Positions 14,434-24,524 of a stretch of 62,103 nt of DNA are shown one piece after another (positions within the stretch are counted from its first letter, which is position 1; each line of letters starts with the position of its first letter). The notes beneath the pieces were generated by a model. It did not search any database and had not been told where the DNA came from. It worked only from the letters and a program-made list of their open reading frames with translations. Location: positions 1 to 62,103 of the forward strand of contig CAMWLY010000003.1 in assembly GCA_947175145.1 (NCBI GenBank), written 5' to 3'. The translations under genes were made by a program, and so were the position numbers. The stretch is from an uncultured Muribaculaceae bacterium (GTDB taxonomy: Bacteria > Bacteroidota > Bacteroidia > Bacteroidales > Muribaculaceae).

Positions 14434-16392
14434 TTAGTTGTTAACGCTCGATGGGGTGGAGGTTGAGTCATGATATGTGATAAGGCGAGATCCGAAGTTG
14501 GAGTTGCGCCTTACATCAGACTGATTATCTATCGCATATCGGATAGCTTCATCTTCTCCTACAAGAACGCAACCTTTGCGGGCCCGGGTTACTCCTGTAT
14601 ATAGCAGATTGCGATACAACATGGGGCGGTGGCTCATAGACACAGGCATTACAAGATAGTCAACTTCAGAACCTTGCAACTTATGCACGGTAGTGGCGTA
14701 TGCAAGCGTCAGTTCACTAAGCTCCGAACGAAGATATTTTGACTTTTTCCCACTCTTGAATTCCACCACGAGATACATCTCATTTGGGTCAACTTCAACT
14801 ATAACTCCTGTTTCACCATTATATAATTCTCGCTCCCTGGAGTTGGCGGTATGCATCACCGGGTCTCCCAGTTTCAAGAGTGTGGCACCCCTCTTAATGC
14901 CCGGAGCATCAGCGTTCAGACTCTTCTGCAGTTCTATATTGAGCTGTCGGGCACCAAGCGGCCCCATCTGCTGAGGAGTAACGACCATTATTTCTGCCGG
15001 TGTTATGGAATATTTGGCAGGCATTTCCTTGCTGACAAGCGATATGATACGGTTTCGGATAGCTGCATCTCCCTTCTCTTCAATCAGAATAAAACTATCT
15101 TCATCACTTTGCTCGGGCATTTCGCCACGATTAATTGCGCGTGCGTTTGCGGCAATCAGACTTCCTTCTTCCTGTCGGAAGTTCTCGTCAAGAATCGCGA
15201 CCGGCACAACACCTGATTTTATCATATCCCTCATCACATCACCTGCTCCAATTGCCGGAAGTTGATTCACATCTCCGACCATAATTATACGTGTTCCGGG
15301 CTTTACAGCTTCAAGTAAATGATCGAACATTACCTGTTCCATCATCGAACCTTCATCAATTACGAGTAAATCTGTATCGATTGATTTATTGTGATATCCC
15401 TCTCCCTGACGGTAGCCGAGCAAATGGTGTATTGTAGTGGCGTGATATCCTGTAAGTGCAGTCATTCTCTTTGCTGCGCGTCCGGTTGGTGCTACGAGAG
15501 TGATTTTCAGTCCCACTTGCTTGAAATAATCCAGAATGCCTTTGAGCACTGTAGTTTTCCCGGATCCGGGTCCACCTGTAAGAATCGTCACCGGATTCAT
15601 TAACGCCTTCGCCATGGCCATTTGCTGAAGTGCTGTATACTTATGCCCCTCTATGTCATATTCCGGAAAGTTCGGCGTAACCGATTTTGCGACATGTGTT
15701 GATGCAAGTTGCATAAGTCTGCGTGCTCCATTGCGTTCGGCTGCGTAATATACAGGTAGATAAAGTCCACCTCTGCTGGCGATGATGCGACCTTTATCTT
15801 CAAGAGATTTGATACTCGCGACTATCTTATCCTTGTCAGCTCCGGTAATACCGGCTGCATAATCCACTGCCTGTACCGGTGTCGCAAACAGATGCCCATT
15901 TTCGGCATAGTGTTTTATTGCCGTAAGCAATGCACCGCGAAGTCGTCGGGGATCATCAAAAGCTATTCCGAGGGCCTTGCCGATTTTATCTGCAATAAAG
16001 AACGATAAACGCCACACTTCCTCAACCATCTTATATGGATCTTCAAGAACAATCTCTTTTGTTTTGGTTCCGTATTTTCCGATAATACGGTCTATAAACA
16101 TTTCATTAATACCACAGGAATAAAGAAATAGAATAAGATCGATAGGTCGCTTCATCTGTCGCAGGCTTTCCGATGCTGCAGCAATGCGCGAATCACCTAA
16201 TCCGGAAATTCCGGTGATACACTCAGGGTTGTCGCGTAATACAGTTACTGCATCTGTGCCATATTCTTTTACCAGTTTCTCGGCATAGACTTTCCCAATT
16301 CCCTCTACCGCTTTGCTCGACAAAAATGCCTTGACTCCGGATTCGCATATCGGTAGTGAGGGCCATGCATTATCTATATTAGTGCTCTTCAT
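14434..16392 (-). CDS. recD2: RecD2-type SF1B DNA helicase
   Basis: A 652-residue ATP-dependent 5'-3' helicase of the RecD2/TraA type that works without RecBC. The N-terminal part has helix-hairpin-helix repeats (AVEGIGKVYAEKL, ITGISGLGDSRI). Walker A is GGPGSGKTT (about residues 273-281); LLVIDEGSM is the Walker B; VAPTGRAAKRM is motif Ia; ATTVHKLQGSEVD and YTGVTRARKGCVLVG are motifs V/VI. The length is shorter than the usual 720-740 residues because the N-terminal OB-like domain seems reduced. Converges with the DUF1848 remnant. Confidence 0.92.
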   Translation of the reverse strand: MKSTNIDNAWPSLPICESGVKAFLSSKAVEGIGKVYAEKLVKEYGTDAVTVLRDNPECITGISGLGDSRIAAASESLRQMKRPIDLILFLYSCGINEMFIDRIIGKYGTKTKEIVLEDPYKMVEEVWRLSFFIADKIGKALGIAFDDPRRLRGALLTAIKHYAENGHLFATPVQAVDYAAGITGADKDKIVASIKSLEDKGRIIASRGGLYLPVYYAAERNGARRLMQLASTHVAKSVTPNFPEYDIEGHKYTALQQMAMAKALMNPVTILTGGPGSGKTTVLKGILDYFKQVGLKITLVAPTGRAAKRMTALTGYHATTIHHLLGYRQGEGYHNKSIDTDLLVIDEGSMMEQVMFDHLLEAVKPGTRIIMVGDVNQLPAIGAGDVMRDMIKSGVVPVAILDENFRQEEGSLIAANARAINRGEMPEQSDEDSFILIEEKGDAAIRNRIISLVSKEMPAKYSITPAEIMVVTPQQMGPLGARQLNIELQKSLNADAPGIKRGATLLKLGDPVMHTANSRERELYNGETGVIVEVDPNEMYLVVEFKSGKKSKYLRSELSELTLAYATTVHKLQGSEVDYLVMPVSMSHRPMLYRNLLYTGVTRARKGCVLVGEDEAIRYAIDNQSDVRRNSNFGSRLITYHDSTSTPSSVNN

Positions 16393-16518
16393 ACAAATAA
16401 AACATCATATCAGAGTGCCCGGTTTATCTGATTATCGGTTGGGCTTTGCTCCGAAGTGAACAATGAAATAGCTGGTATCGTTGTATTTACGGAGATAGTT
16501 TTTATACAACGCGCTTAT

Positions 16519-17460
16519 ATGGAGAAGAAAATATATTTGGCAGGCGGTTGCTTTTGGGGTACGGAACACCTCATGTCGCTGGTGCCGGGAGTGGTTGACA
16601 CTCAGGTAGGATACGCCAATAGCAAGGTTGCGAACCCGACATATAAGATGGTTTGCACCGGTGCTACAGATGCCGCGGAAACAGTTCAGGTTACATATAA
16701 TCCCAATCGGGTCGGCCTGTCGGATTTGCTGACACTCTACTTCCGAAGTATCAATCCTGTGTCAGTGAATAAGCAGGGCAATGATGTAGGTACCCAATAC
16801 CGCACGGGTATCTATTATACAGATGAAGAGGATCTTCCGGTAATCAATGCTGTTATGGCGACCGTGGCGCGTCGTTATGCACAACCTTTGGCTGTTGAAG
16901 TTGAGCCATTACTGAATTTTTATCCGGCAGAGGAATATCATCAAAAATATCTTGATAACAACCCCGGAGGGTATTGTCACATAGACAGAGGGCTCTTTAT
17001 GGAGGCTAAGAATCTTAGGCCACGCAGCTTTGATGATAAGGAGGAATTGCGTCGGCGTCTCACGCCCTTGCAGTGGGAGGTCACGCAGAACGGAGCCACC
17101 GAGCGTCCTTTTGTCAATGAATATGATCATGAATTCAGGCGCGGTATATATGTAGACATAACCGATGGTACCCCTCTCTTTGTATCTTCAGACAAGTATG
17201 ATTCAGGTTGCGGTTGGCCAGCTTTTACTCGGCCGATAGCCGACGACAGTCTTACGGAGCATCTTGATACTTCTTATGGGCGTGTGCGGACAGAGGTGCG
17301 GTCGGCCAACAGCGGGGCTCACCTTGGCCATGTATTCAGCGATGGGCCGGCAGAGCATGGCGGCTTGCGTTATTGCATCAATTCCGCTTCGCTCCGATTT
17401 ATACCGCTTGACAAGATGGAGGCAGAAGGCTACGGCCGATATATCCCTCTGGTTACTTGA
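16519..17460 (+). CDS. msrAB: Bifunctional methionine sulfoxide reductase MsrA/MsrB
   Basis: A fusion that repairs both epimers of oxidised methionine. The MsrA domain carries the catalytic Cys in [10 protein letters not shown] and the family segment [14 protein letters not shown]. The MsrB domain (from about residue 175) has GCGWPAF and the active-site Cys in [11 protein letters not shown], with [12 protein letters not shown]. The zinc CxxC pairs of many MsrBs are not seen, which is common in Bacteroidetes fusions. The ORF track starts at 16456; the ATG at 16519 ([10 protein letters not shown]) puts the catalytic motif at its usual position close to the N terminus and is preferred. No signal peptide, so cytoplasmic. 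Confidence 0.94.
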   Translation: MEKKIYLAGGCFWGTEHLMSLVPGVVDTQVGYANSKVANPTYKMVCTGATDAAETVQVTYNPNRVGLSDLLTLYFRSINPVSVNKQGNDVGTQYRTGIYYTDEEDLPVINAVMATVARRYAQPLAVEVEPLLNFYPAEEYHQKYLDNNPGGYCHIDRGLFMEAKNLRPRSFDDKEELRRRLTPLQWEVTQNGATERPFVNEYDHEFRRGIYVDITDGTPLFVSSDKYDSGCGWPAFTRPIADDSLTEHLDTSYGRVRTEVRSANSGAHLGHVFSDGPAEHGGLRYCINSASLRFIPLDKMEAEGYGRYIPLVT

Positions 17461-17543
17461 TATTTTCTCAATATTTAATAATTAAGGGTAATTTCGTATA
17501 AACTTACCTAAATAATTTTAAAGACTTCGTAGATTTTCTATGA

Positions 17544-17828
17544 ATGTCTTGCAGCTTACCTCTCAGTTTTAAAAATGATCTTAAATGATATAAGCATAAG
17601 CCTGAGATTCTTGATAAACTAGAAGCAATATTGAGGTTGTTAGAATCCGGTGAACCCATCCCCGAAATTATTCGGCCACATATACTTTCCGGCAGTTATA
17701 ATGGATATATGGAGTGCCACGTAGAAAATGATACGTTGCTTATATGGTGGGATAAGGAAACATCTATTATTAAGCTGATTCGACTTGGTTCCCACTCTGA
17801 ATTATTTGGCAGAGGAATAAAACGATAG
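17544..17828 (+). pseudogene. YafQ/RelE-family toxin gene with an in-frame TGA
   Basis: Read from the ATG at 17544, the frame gives MSCSLPLSFKNDLK, a TGA at 17586-17588, then YKHKPEILDKLEAIL and the YafQ signature ending LGSHSELFGR. Joined, it is a normal 94-residue YafQ-type mRNA interferase with GYMECHVENDTLLI in the expected place. A single C-to-T change of an Arg codon would make this stop, since the family has 'DlKr.kk' here. The TTG start proposed by the ORF track at 17631 gives only a fragment lacking the N-terminal helices. No antitoxin gene is visible upstream. I read it as a dead orphan toxin. Confidence 0.75.
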
Positions 17829-17886
17829 CGGATTACTACCGAATGTGTAAAGCCGATTTGGAAGCAGCCGCGAGTCACTTTAAATG

Positions 17887-18657
17887 TTAATGATTATTGA
17901 GAAAAGGGCTCTCCAGGAAATCAGTGCGGTAGGATGCCCCTACAGGCAACTCTACAGCGTCCGGTTTAGTTGTATCGGATTGGAGAATTACATTCGAATT
18001 GTCGAAAGCTTTCACACGCGAGAGATTGATGATATATGATTTGTGGATTCTCAGAAAGAGCCCTGATGGAAGTCGCTCCAGAAGAGATTTGATGGTTACA
18101 CGAGATATCAAGCGCTCGGAGTCCGTATGAATCTTGACATAATCTTTCACACCTTCGATATATATAATATTGTCTGTATCTACATTCACGAATCTTCTGT
18201 CCACACGCAGGGTAATAGTCGATGCGGAATAGGCTTGTTTTAGCTGACAACGTGCGGCCATGCGTAACCGGGCCTTTTCAACAGCTCGGTTGAATCTGGC
18301 ATTATCAAAAGGTTTCAGCAGATAATCCACAGCATCGAGATCATAACTGCGGGCTGCATATTCCGAATATGCAGTGGTAAAAACCACAAGCGAGTGCGTG
18401 GGGAGATGCTTTACGAGATCTATACCCTTGATACCCGGCATCTCAATGTCCAGAAAAATCAGGTCTGCAGTGTTTGATTTCAGCCATTTCAAAGCCTCTG
18501 CCGGCTCGGAGAATATACCCTCAAGACTGAGAGCCGGATGCTTTGACGCCAATAGCGCCATGCCACGACGAGCTATTGGTTCATCGTCGACAATGATGCA
18601 CCTCAATGGCTCGCTTGACCCGTCTGTGACCGGTTGTGGTGATACAGAATCGTTCAT
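17887..18657 (-). CDS. LytTR-type response regulator
   Basis: A 256-residue regulator: an N-terminal receiver domain with the acidic pair in CIIVDDEP, phospho-acceptor Asp in LIFLDIEMPG, the Thr in VVFTTAYSEY and the Lys in YLLKPFDNA, followed by a LytTR DNA-binding domain (LRVDRRFVNVDTDNIIYIEG to RIHKSYIINLSRV). I prefer the ATG at 18657 (MNDSVSP) to the ORF-track start at 18732, since the extension lacks homology to the family. It is divergent from the LytS-like kinase, with about 185 nt between the starts; together they form a two-component system. LytTR regulators in Bacteroidetes usually control surface proteins. Confidence 0.93.
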   Translation of the reverse strand: MNDSVSPQPVTDGSSEPLRCIIVDDEPIARRGMALLASKHPALSLEGIFSEPAEALKWLKSNTADLIFLDIEMPGIKGIDLVKHLPTHSLVVFTTAYSEYAARSYDLDAVDYLLKPFDNARFNRAVEKARLRMAARCQLKQAYSASTITLRVDRRFVNVDTDNIIYIEGVKDYVKIHTDSERLISRVTIKSLLERLPSGLFLRIHKSYIINLSRVKAFDNSNVILQSDTTKPDAVELPVGASYRTDFLESPFLNNH

Positions 18658-18841
18658 GCTGAGATTACTTAGTTGATGCCGGCTATCGGTGAAATGTGCT
18701 ATGCTGATTTTTGCACTCAATCCGTAATTCAAAAACGGCAGGCGTGGAAATCATTGTATAAATTACCGGAAAAGCGACCAACATCAGTTTAAATACGACC
18801 AACGATTCTGCAATCTGCTTAGCAAGCGCTAATTTTGCAGC

Positions 18842-20647
18842 GTGAAAAAGATTGTGGTCAATTTAATACTCTGGGTTTTATTTTCGCTGATGCAGAGTGG
18901 CCCGATAGTCGGCACTCTTGAATATGGCGAGCAGGGTGGTCCGGTAGAAACATTATGGCTTATGGTGCCGTTTTCTTTGCTATGCCTCGGACTTGTGGTC
19001 ATCACCACCTGCTATGCTGTGCCCCGCCTTCTGTTGCGCAGAAAATGGGGCCTATACGCGGCATTGGAATTCTTCATGTCCTATGTGATCTCCCTTATTG
19101 AGCAATTAATAATTGTCTATATTTGGGTTCAATGGGAGATAATACCGGCGGAGCATAAGCTTAATTGGGGGTGGCTGGCTGTCAATACGCTTTGCAATTC
19201 TCTTATGCTTTTCTTCACGCTGCTTGCAGTCGGAGGGTGGTATTTATATGACTCTGACCGGAAAGATCTGAAGAAAGAGAAGAAGCTTACCCGCCAAATT
19301 GAAAGTTATATAGCTTCGGTCAGGCGGATGTTGCGTCCGGAAGCGCTGAGCAAACGCCTGGGAGAGATCGCTGATAAGGTTGAAGAAGCTCCGCAGGAGG
19401 CAGAAACGGATATAAACAAGTTAGCTTCAGATCTTCGGGAAAGTCTATATGACCTTCCGGTGCCTCCCGCTGTCGATGAAGATATTCCGACCGGTGATAA
19501 GGAAAATCGCAAATTTAACCGTTGGCTGACGTCGCGGAGTTATCATGCAGCGCGTGTTATATTCTTCCAACTCTCGCTGATAGGCATTTGTTTCGGAGCA
19601 TTCTTCGCTACTCCCGACCAGCCTCAGTTCAGTGCCCGTTTCGGAGGATTCCTCGTATTGCTGGCTATGTTTGAGATAATTGCGGCCATCGATACACTAA
19701 TACTTTTTCGTGCGTTTCGCAAGAAGCGCAGGAGAGGGCGCTTTATTTTGGCATCATGCATACTTGCTGCGATAATGATTCTGCCGATCCTCGCGGAGAG
19801 GGTGAGACTTTATCTGGAGAATCCTTCAGGCAGCGATGCATTGTTCATATTTATCACTGCGCTTGCCACTGCAGGCACTGTTTTGATGATAACATTCTAT
19901 ATAGCCGGAATAGGAGCGGTCTTGCTTTACCGGGATTGGGTGCGTCATACAAGTAGACTGATAAACCTGCAGGCTACTACCCGGCGTCTTGAATATGCCA
20001 ATCTCAAGAAGCAGATAAATCCGCATTTCCTATTCAATGTGCTCAACAATGCCGGAATTCTCACAATGCTTGATGCCGCTGATTCGCGAGATATTCTCCT
20101 GGAATTGCGCAAGCTGATAGATTATCAGTTTACAGAAACTGAGAAATCCACAGCAAGCTTGACAGATACGATTTCATTCTTAAGGGCTTATCTTGTGCTT
20201 GAAGCCACGCGCAGAAATGTATTCCGTTTTGAAGTTACATGTGAAAGCGACCCCGAAGGTGTCGAGGTGCCGAGTCTGCTCTTTATCCCCTTTGTGGAGA
20301 ATGCGGTAAAATATGCTTATCCCAAAGCATGCACCGAGATGGTACGTGTCAGATTTGAAATAAAGGGTTCACGGTTATTATTCGAGTGTGTGAATCCTAT
20401 TGAAGAGACTGATTCGCCTGTATCAGTGGTGGCTGATAATCGCGCGTCTTATGATGAAGCCGGAGGACTTGGAATTGCTAATACATTGCGTCGGCTTGAA
20501 CTGCTTTATGATGATGATTTTACATATAGTGTAAGCCGAAGCCTCCGACAATACCGAATAAAACTGGAGATTCCTATATCGTGTCATCGATATAAGGAGT
20601 TGATAAATAACTATTTAAAAGCACAGCGTGCCTATGAAACTTATTAA
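18842..20647 (+). CDS. LytS-type membrane sensor histidine kinase
   Basis: A 601-residue kinase starting at GTG. The N-terminal half has two groups of membrane segments (residues 1-140 and 230-380) separated by a cytoplasmic, charged stretch. The C-terminal part is a His_kinase (5TM-5TMR_LYT class) core: LKKQINPHFLFNVLNNAG holds the phospho-accepting His; LLFIPFVENAVKYAYPK is the N box; GGLGIANTLRRLELLY is the ATP-lid. No recognised ligand domain. Its 3' end overlaps the next gene, so kinase and LRR surface protein are probably one transcript. Its partner is the divergent LytTR regulator. Confidence 0.92.
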   Translation: MKKIVVNLILWVLFSLMQSGPIVGTLEYGEQGGPVETLWLMVPFSLLCLGLVVITTCYAVPRLLLRRKWGLYAALEFFMSYVISLIEQLIIVYIWVQWEIIPAEHKLNWGWLAVNTLCNSLMLFFTLLAVGGWYLYDSDRKDLKKEKKLTRQIESYIASVRRMLRPEALSKRLGEIADKVEEAPQEAETDINKLASDLRESLYDLPVPPAVDEDIPTGDKENRKFNRWLTSRSYHAARVIFFQLSLIGICFGAFFATPDQPQFSARFGGFLVLLAMFEIIAAIDTLILFRAFRKKRRRGRFILASCILAAIMILPILAERVRLYLENPSGSDALFIFITALATAGTVLMITFYIAGIGAVLLYRDWVRHTSRLINLQATTRRLEYANLKKQINPHFLFNVLNNAGILTMLDAADSRDILLELRKLIDYQFTETEKSTASLTDTISFLRAYLVLEATRRNVFRFEVTCESDPEGVEVPSLLFIPFVENAVKYAYPKACTEMVRVRFEIKGSRLLFECVNPIEETDSPVSVVADNRASYDEAGGLGIANTLRRLELLYDDDFTYSVSRSLRQYRIKLEIPISCHRYKELINNYLKAQRAYETY

Positions 20648-22079
20648 AATCTTATTATTTACAGTTGGGTTTATATTAACATCGCCAGTTGCAATAGGAG
20701 CTGATTATTCGGATTCCTATTTCAACTATAAGTATAACAAGACGCAAAAATTCGCGCGAGTTGAGAGCACTAAGAAGAAGACTGCCACCTCGCTTGCGAT
20801 TCCGTCAAAAATCACAGTCGATGGAGTGTCATATCCTGTGACTCAAATTGGTGATTATGCTCTGTCGGATCTGCATAATCTGAAATCGGTCACTATCCCA
20901 TCATCTGTCACTGAGATACGCAGCGGTGCTTTCAGCAATTGCTTCGAACTCCGCACAGTTACCATACCCTCCAAAGTAACAAAGATAGCAGACGACTGCT
21001 TCTCTATGTGTCTGGAACTGACTGAAGTCAATTTACCCAAAAATCTGGTTGAGATAGGAAGTGGAGCGTTTATGTATTGTCAGAGCATTGATATTATCAA
21101 CTGGCCGGCCACGCTCGCCAAAGTGGGCTCTTATGCTTTTTTTGACGCTAAATTACCCCAACTTGTAGCGCTTCCGGCTGCTTGTGTGGAAGTGGGTGAA
21201 GAGGCTTTTCGCGGCACAGATGTAGTCAACTACCAGTTGCCTTCGAAGATGACCTCCATAGGTCGAATGGCATTTGCTGACAATAGTTATCTGGCAGCAA
21301 TCACTATGCCAGCATCTGTCGGCACAATAGGAGACTTTGCTTTTTTCGGCAATGTGGTACTTCAGGAGGTTACAATGCCTCAGAGCATCGGTCGACTCGG
21401 TGAAAGTGCATTTCAGCGCTGCGACAAACTGAATCATGTGATTTGGTCTCCAAGTTTGTCGGCTGTGCCGAAACAAACATTTTTTGAATGTTACGAGTTG
21501 GAGTGGATTACACTCCCCGACCATGTCACATCAATCGGAGAGAAGGCATTCAGTGAGTGTTACATGCTCAAGGAATTTCATTTCCCGGCGCAACTTAAAA
21601 CCATCGGTGACTATGCATTTGATGATAGTAATCTCGAGGAGGTTGTTTTCCCGGCGGGCTTGACTAAAATAGGTGCGGGAGCATTTAATGCAAATTCGCG
21701 TCTCGAAACGCTTACCATACCGGCCTCTGTGACAGAAATAGGGGCACAAGCTTTCAATAATAATCCTCATCTTGATATAATCAGGGTAGAAAAAACTACT
21801 CCTCCGATTCTTGGCGAAGATGGATTTCATCAGTATACTTATTTCTCGGCTCACTTGATTGTGCCCGAGCAATCGGTAATGGCATACAGGCGCGCCGCCG
21901 AATGGTGTAATTTCCAGTATATAAATGATGGTTCAAAGGTCGAGAACCTTCTCCCTGATGATTTCGAAGAGCAAAACGTCAATTCCGGAGAGCTCTTTGA
22001 CCTGCAGGGTCGCAAAGTCACACAGGGCGCAGGACTTTGTATCGACTCCCGCACACGCCGCGTAATAATCAATCGTTAG
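20634..22079 (+). CDS. BspA-like LRR_5 surface protein
   Basis: A 481-residue exported protein. The signal peptide is MKLIKILLFTVGFILTSPVA; the body consists of about 12 LRR_5 (Treponema pallidum/BspA-type) repeats of 23 residues with the pattern 'VTSIGEKAFSECYMLKEFHFP'-like units. The C-terminal segment LFDLQGRKV and RRVIINR resembles the short anchoring tails common in Bacteroidales surface proteins. BspA proteins bind host matrix or other bacteria. The ORF track starts at GTG 20628; the ATG two codons later fits the signal peptide. Its start lies within the last 14 nt of the kinase gene, suggesting translational coupling. Confidence 0.9.
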   Translation: MKLIKILLFTVGFILTSPVAIGADYSDSYFNYKYNKTQKFARVESTKKKTATSLAIPSKITVDGVSYPVTQIGDYALSDLHNLKSVTIPSSVTEIRSGAFSNCFELRTVTIPSKVTKIADDCFSMCLELTEVNLPKNLVEIGSGAFMYCQSIDIINWPATLAKVGSYAFFDAKLPQLVALPAACVEVGEEAFRGTDVVNYQLPSKMTSIGRMAFADNSYLAAITMPASVGTIGDFAFFGNVVLQEVTMPQSIGRLGESAFQRCDKLNHVIWSPSLSAVPKQTFFECYELEWITLPDHVTSIGEKAFSECYMLKEFHFPAQLKTIGDYAFDDSNLEEVVFPAGLTKIGAGAFNANSRLETLTIPASVTEIGAQAFNNNPHLDIIRVEKTTPPILGEDGFHQYTYFSAHLIVPEQSVMAYRRAAEWCNFQYINDGSKVENLLPDDFEEQNVNSGELFDLQGRKVTQGAGLCIDSRTRRVIINR

Positions 22080-22099
22080 AACCCGCTAATCATAAAAAT

Positions 22100-22147
22100 G
22101 CACCCCAAGAGTTTTGTCTGACTTTTGGGGTGCTTTTATCCTTTATT
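22100..22147. terminator. Bidirectional terminator between LRR_5 gene and proA
   Basis: Arms GCACCCCAA and TTGGGGTGC with T-rich ends on both strands between two convergent genes. Confidence 0.8.
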
Positions 22148-22160
22148 ATATAATTGCAGC

Positions 22161-23411
22161 TTATGGGCGCGTTTGGCCGTTGCCGTCGATGAGCCATTTA
22201 TAAGTTGTGATTTCTCGGAGTGCCATCGGACCGCGTGCATGAAGCTTCTGGGTTGAAATGCCAATTTCAGCTCCAAGTCCGAACTGAGCACCATCGGTAA
22301 ATGAAGTCGGTGCATTGACATATACACATGCTGCATCGACATCGCGACGGAATAATGCGGCCGAACATTCATCTGCTGTTACAATAGCTTCCGAATGCCC
22401 GGAGCCATAACGGTTTATATGCCCAATAGCCTCTTCAACAGATTTTACAGTCTTGATTGACATAGCATAGTCCAGAAATTCAGTCCCGAACTGCTCTTCG
22501 GCGGCATGTCGCAACAAATCAGCCGGGTATCGGTTTGACAGTGCGGCATAAGCCTGAGCGTCAGCCCAAATCACAACATTATTTTCCACAAGCGGAGCCA
22601 CGATGGCGGCAAGATTTGTCAGCTGTGATTCATGAACTATGGCACAGTCGAGCGCATTGCACACGCTGACTCGTCTGGTCTTACCATTGTTGACAATTGC
22701 GGTGGCCATTTCTATATCGGCACTATGATCGATATAGGTGTGACACACTCCCGCACCGGTTTCAATTACCGGAATGCGCGCATCTTCACGAACGCGATCT
22801 ATAAGCGCTCGCGAGCCGCGAGGAATCAGCAGGTCTACCGGTCCGCGGGCTTGCAGAAGTTGTGCTGTCGCTTCGCGAGTCGACGGCAGCAGGGTGGCCG
22901 CCGCTGTGTCGACACCATGCTTCTTGAGCACATCATGAATTACTCCGACTATTGCCGCATTGGAGTGTGCCGCATCACTACCCCCTTTGAGAACCACCGC
23001 ATTTCCCACTTTGAAACAGAGTGCAAATACATCGGCCGATACATTAGGACGGGCTTCGTAAATCACCCCGATCACTCCAAAAGGAACAGCCTGTTTTGTC
23101 AGCGCAAGGCCATTAGTCAGCACTTTCCGCTCTATAGGTCCGAGGGGAGATGGAAGTCCCGCCACATGTCGTGTATCAGAGGCAATCCCCTTAATTCTGT
23201 CAGGAGTAAGAGCAAGCCTGTCATATTTTGGATTTGAGGGAGACATAAGCGACAAATCCTTTTGATTCGCTTCAAGAATCAGGGCCATGGATTGCACAAG
23301 GCTGTCGGCAACATCGGTAATAATGACCGACCGCTGTTCATCGGTCATTGAATTGAGAGATCGCGAGGCTTTTCTCGCGGCTTGCAGCATCGGGGTAATA
23401 TCTTCTGACAT
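22161..23411 (-). CDS. proA: Gamma-glutamyl phosphate reductase (glutamate-5-semialdehyde dehydrogenase)
   Basis: Second step of proline synthesis: NADPH reduction of gamma-glutamyl phosphate. The aldehyde-dehydrogenase-like fold is seen with catalytic Cys in [14 protein letters not shown], the cofactor segment [25 protein letters not shown], and the C-terminal [17 protein letters not shown]. Length 416 is standard. It lies 9 nt downstream of proB and is the last gene of proC-proB-proA. A terminator shared with the convergent LRR_5 gene follows. Confidence 0.97.
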   Translation of the reverse strand: MSEDITPMLQAARKASRSLNSMTDEQRSVIITDVADSLVQSMALILEANQKDLSLMSPSNPKYDRLALTPDRIKGIASDTRHVAGLPSPLGPIERKVLTNGLALTKQAVPFGVIGVIYEARPNVSADVFALCFKVGNAVVLKGGSDAAHSNAAIVGVIHDVLKKHGVDTAAATLLPSTREATAQLLQARGPVDLLIPRGSRALIDRVREDARIPVIETGAGVCHTYIDHSADIEMATAIVNNGKTRRVSVCNALDCAIVHESQLTNLAAIVAPLVENNVVIWADAQAYAALSNRYPADLLRHAAEEQFGTEFLDYAMSIKTVKSVEEAIGHINRYGSGHSEAIVTADECSAALFRRDVDAACVYVNAPTSFTDGAQFGLGAEIGISTQKLHARGPMALREITTYKWLIDGNGQTRP

Positions 23412-23420
23412 ATTTATAAG

Positions 23421-24524
23421 TTAACTCTTCGAGAAATCAATATACAGGTAATCATAATGCACCATAGGGCGGTGGCCACGCAAGCCTGTTACGGCGCGTG
23501 CTTCATCGGAGTTATAGGCCACGCGGCCTACACCGAGTATTCTGCCGGTAGCATCGCTGACTATACGTATCAGGTCATCTCGCTCGAATTCTCCCTCCAC
23601 GGCTGTAACTCCTACAGGGAGAATTGATGCCGCATGGGTGGATAATACAGCCTCCTCAGCATTGGAATCAATAAATATACGCCCTTTTGCGAATCCCTCA
23701 CTGTGGGCAATCCAGCGCTTCATGCTCGATGTCGGATTTTCAGAGGGTGAGAAGCGGGTGCATATAGTGTGGTTGGAATCATCGAGCAGCAATCGGGTGA
23801 GTATATTGTCTTTTTTACCATTGGCTATGATAACCTCGATACCCTCATCGGCTACCTTGCGGGCAATGCGGTATTTGGTAACCATTCCTCCGCGTCCGAA
23901 TCCGGAGCGTTCAGTACTTATATAATCCGAGAGATCTCGCCGGGGGTCAACTGTTTCGATGACCTTTGACTCAGGTGATTTGGGGTCACCATCGTAAATA
24001 CCATCGATATTGCTCAAGATAATCAGAGCCTCGCAATCAAGCATGGCGGCTACAAGTCCCGACAACTCATCGTTGTCGGTAAACATTAACTCAGTGACCG
24101 AGACGGTGTCATTCTCATTGACGATAGGGATTACACCATTATCAAGCATCGTGAGCATGCAATTGCGCTGGTTAAGATAGTGTCGCCGGGTTGCGAAACT
24201 CTCCTTGAGGGTCAAAACCTGACCCACGATGATGCCATGTTCGCGAAAGAGGTCATAATATCTGTTGATGAGTTTAGCCTGACCCACTCCTGAAAACAGC
24301 TGTCTGCGGTCCACATCATCAAGCCGTGAGGTATTGAGGTCTTTAAGTTCGGAGCGACCGCAAGCCACCGCTCCCGAGGATATTACAATCACCTCTATTC
24401 CGGCGCGGCGAAGTTCGGCAATCTGGTCCACAAGCGATGACAATCGAGTCACATCGAGTGTGCCGTCGGAGCGTGTCAGTACATTGCTGCCGATTTTTAT
24501 GGTAATTCTTTTATATGCGCTCAT
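23421..24524 (-). CDS. proB: Glutamate 5-kinase with PUA domain
   Basis: First step of proline synthesis: ATP-dependent phosphorylation of glutamate, normally feedback-inhibited by proline. The amino-acid-kinase domain (residues 1-255) shows TIKIGSNVLTRSDG, VISSGAVACG, NENDTVSVTELMFTDND and FGRGGMVTKYRIARK. The C-terminal PUA domain begins near residue 280 (GRIFIDSNAEEAVLS). The 367-residue length is usual for the two-domain form. Its start overlaps proC by 4 nt. Confidence 0.97.
   Translation of the reverse strand: MSAYKRITIKIGSNVLTRSDGTLDVTRLSSLVDQIAELRRAGIEVIVISSGAVACGRSELKDLNTSRLDDVDRRQLFSGVGQAKLINRYYDLFREHGIIVGQVLTLKESFATRRHYLNQRNCMLTMLDNGVIPIVNENDTVSVTELMFTDNDELSGLVAAMLDCEALIILSNIDGIYDGDPKSPESKVIETVDPRRDLSDYISTERSGFGRGGMVTKYRIARKVADEGIEVIIANGKKDNILTRLLLDDSNHTICTRFSPSENPTSSMKRWIAHSEGFAKGRIFIDSNAEEAVLSTHAASILPVGVTAVEGEFERDDLIRIVSDATGRILGVGRVAYNSDEARAVTGLRGHRPMVHYDYLYIDFSKS

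Noticed and set aside
17631-17828. TTG-started 65-aa ORF as an intact gene
   Set aside because: It is the C-terminal part of a YafQ-type toxin that continues upstream beyond an in-frame TGA.
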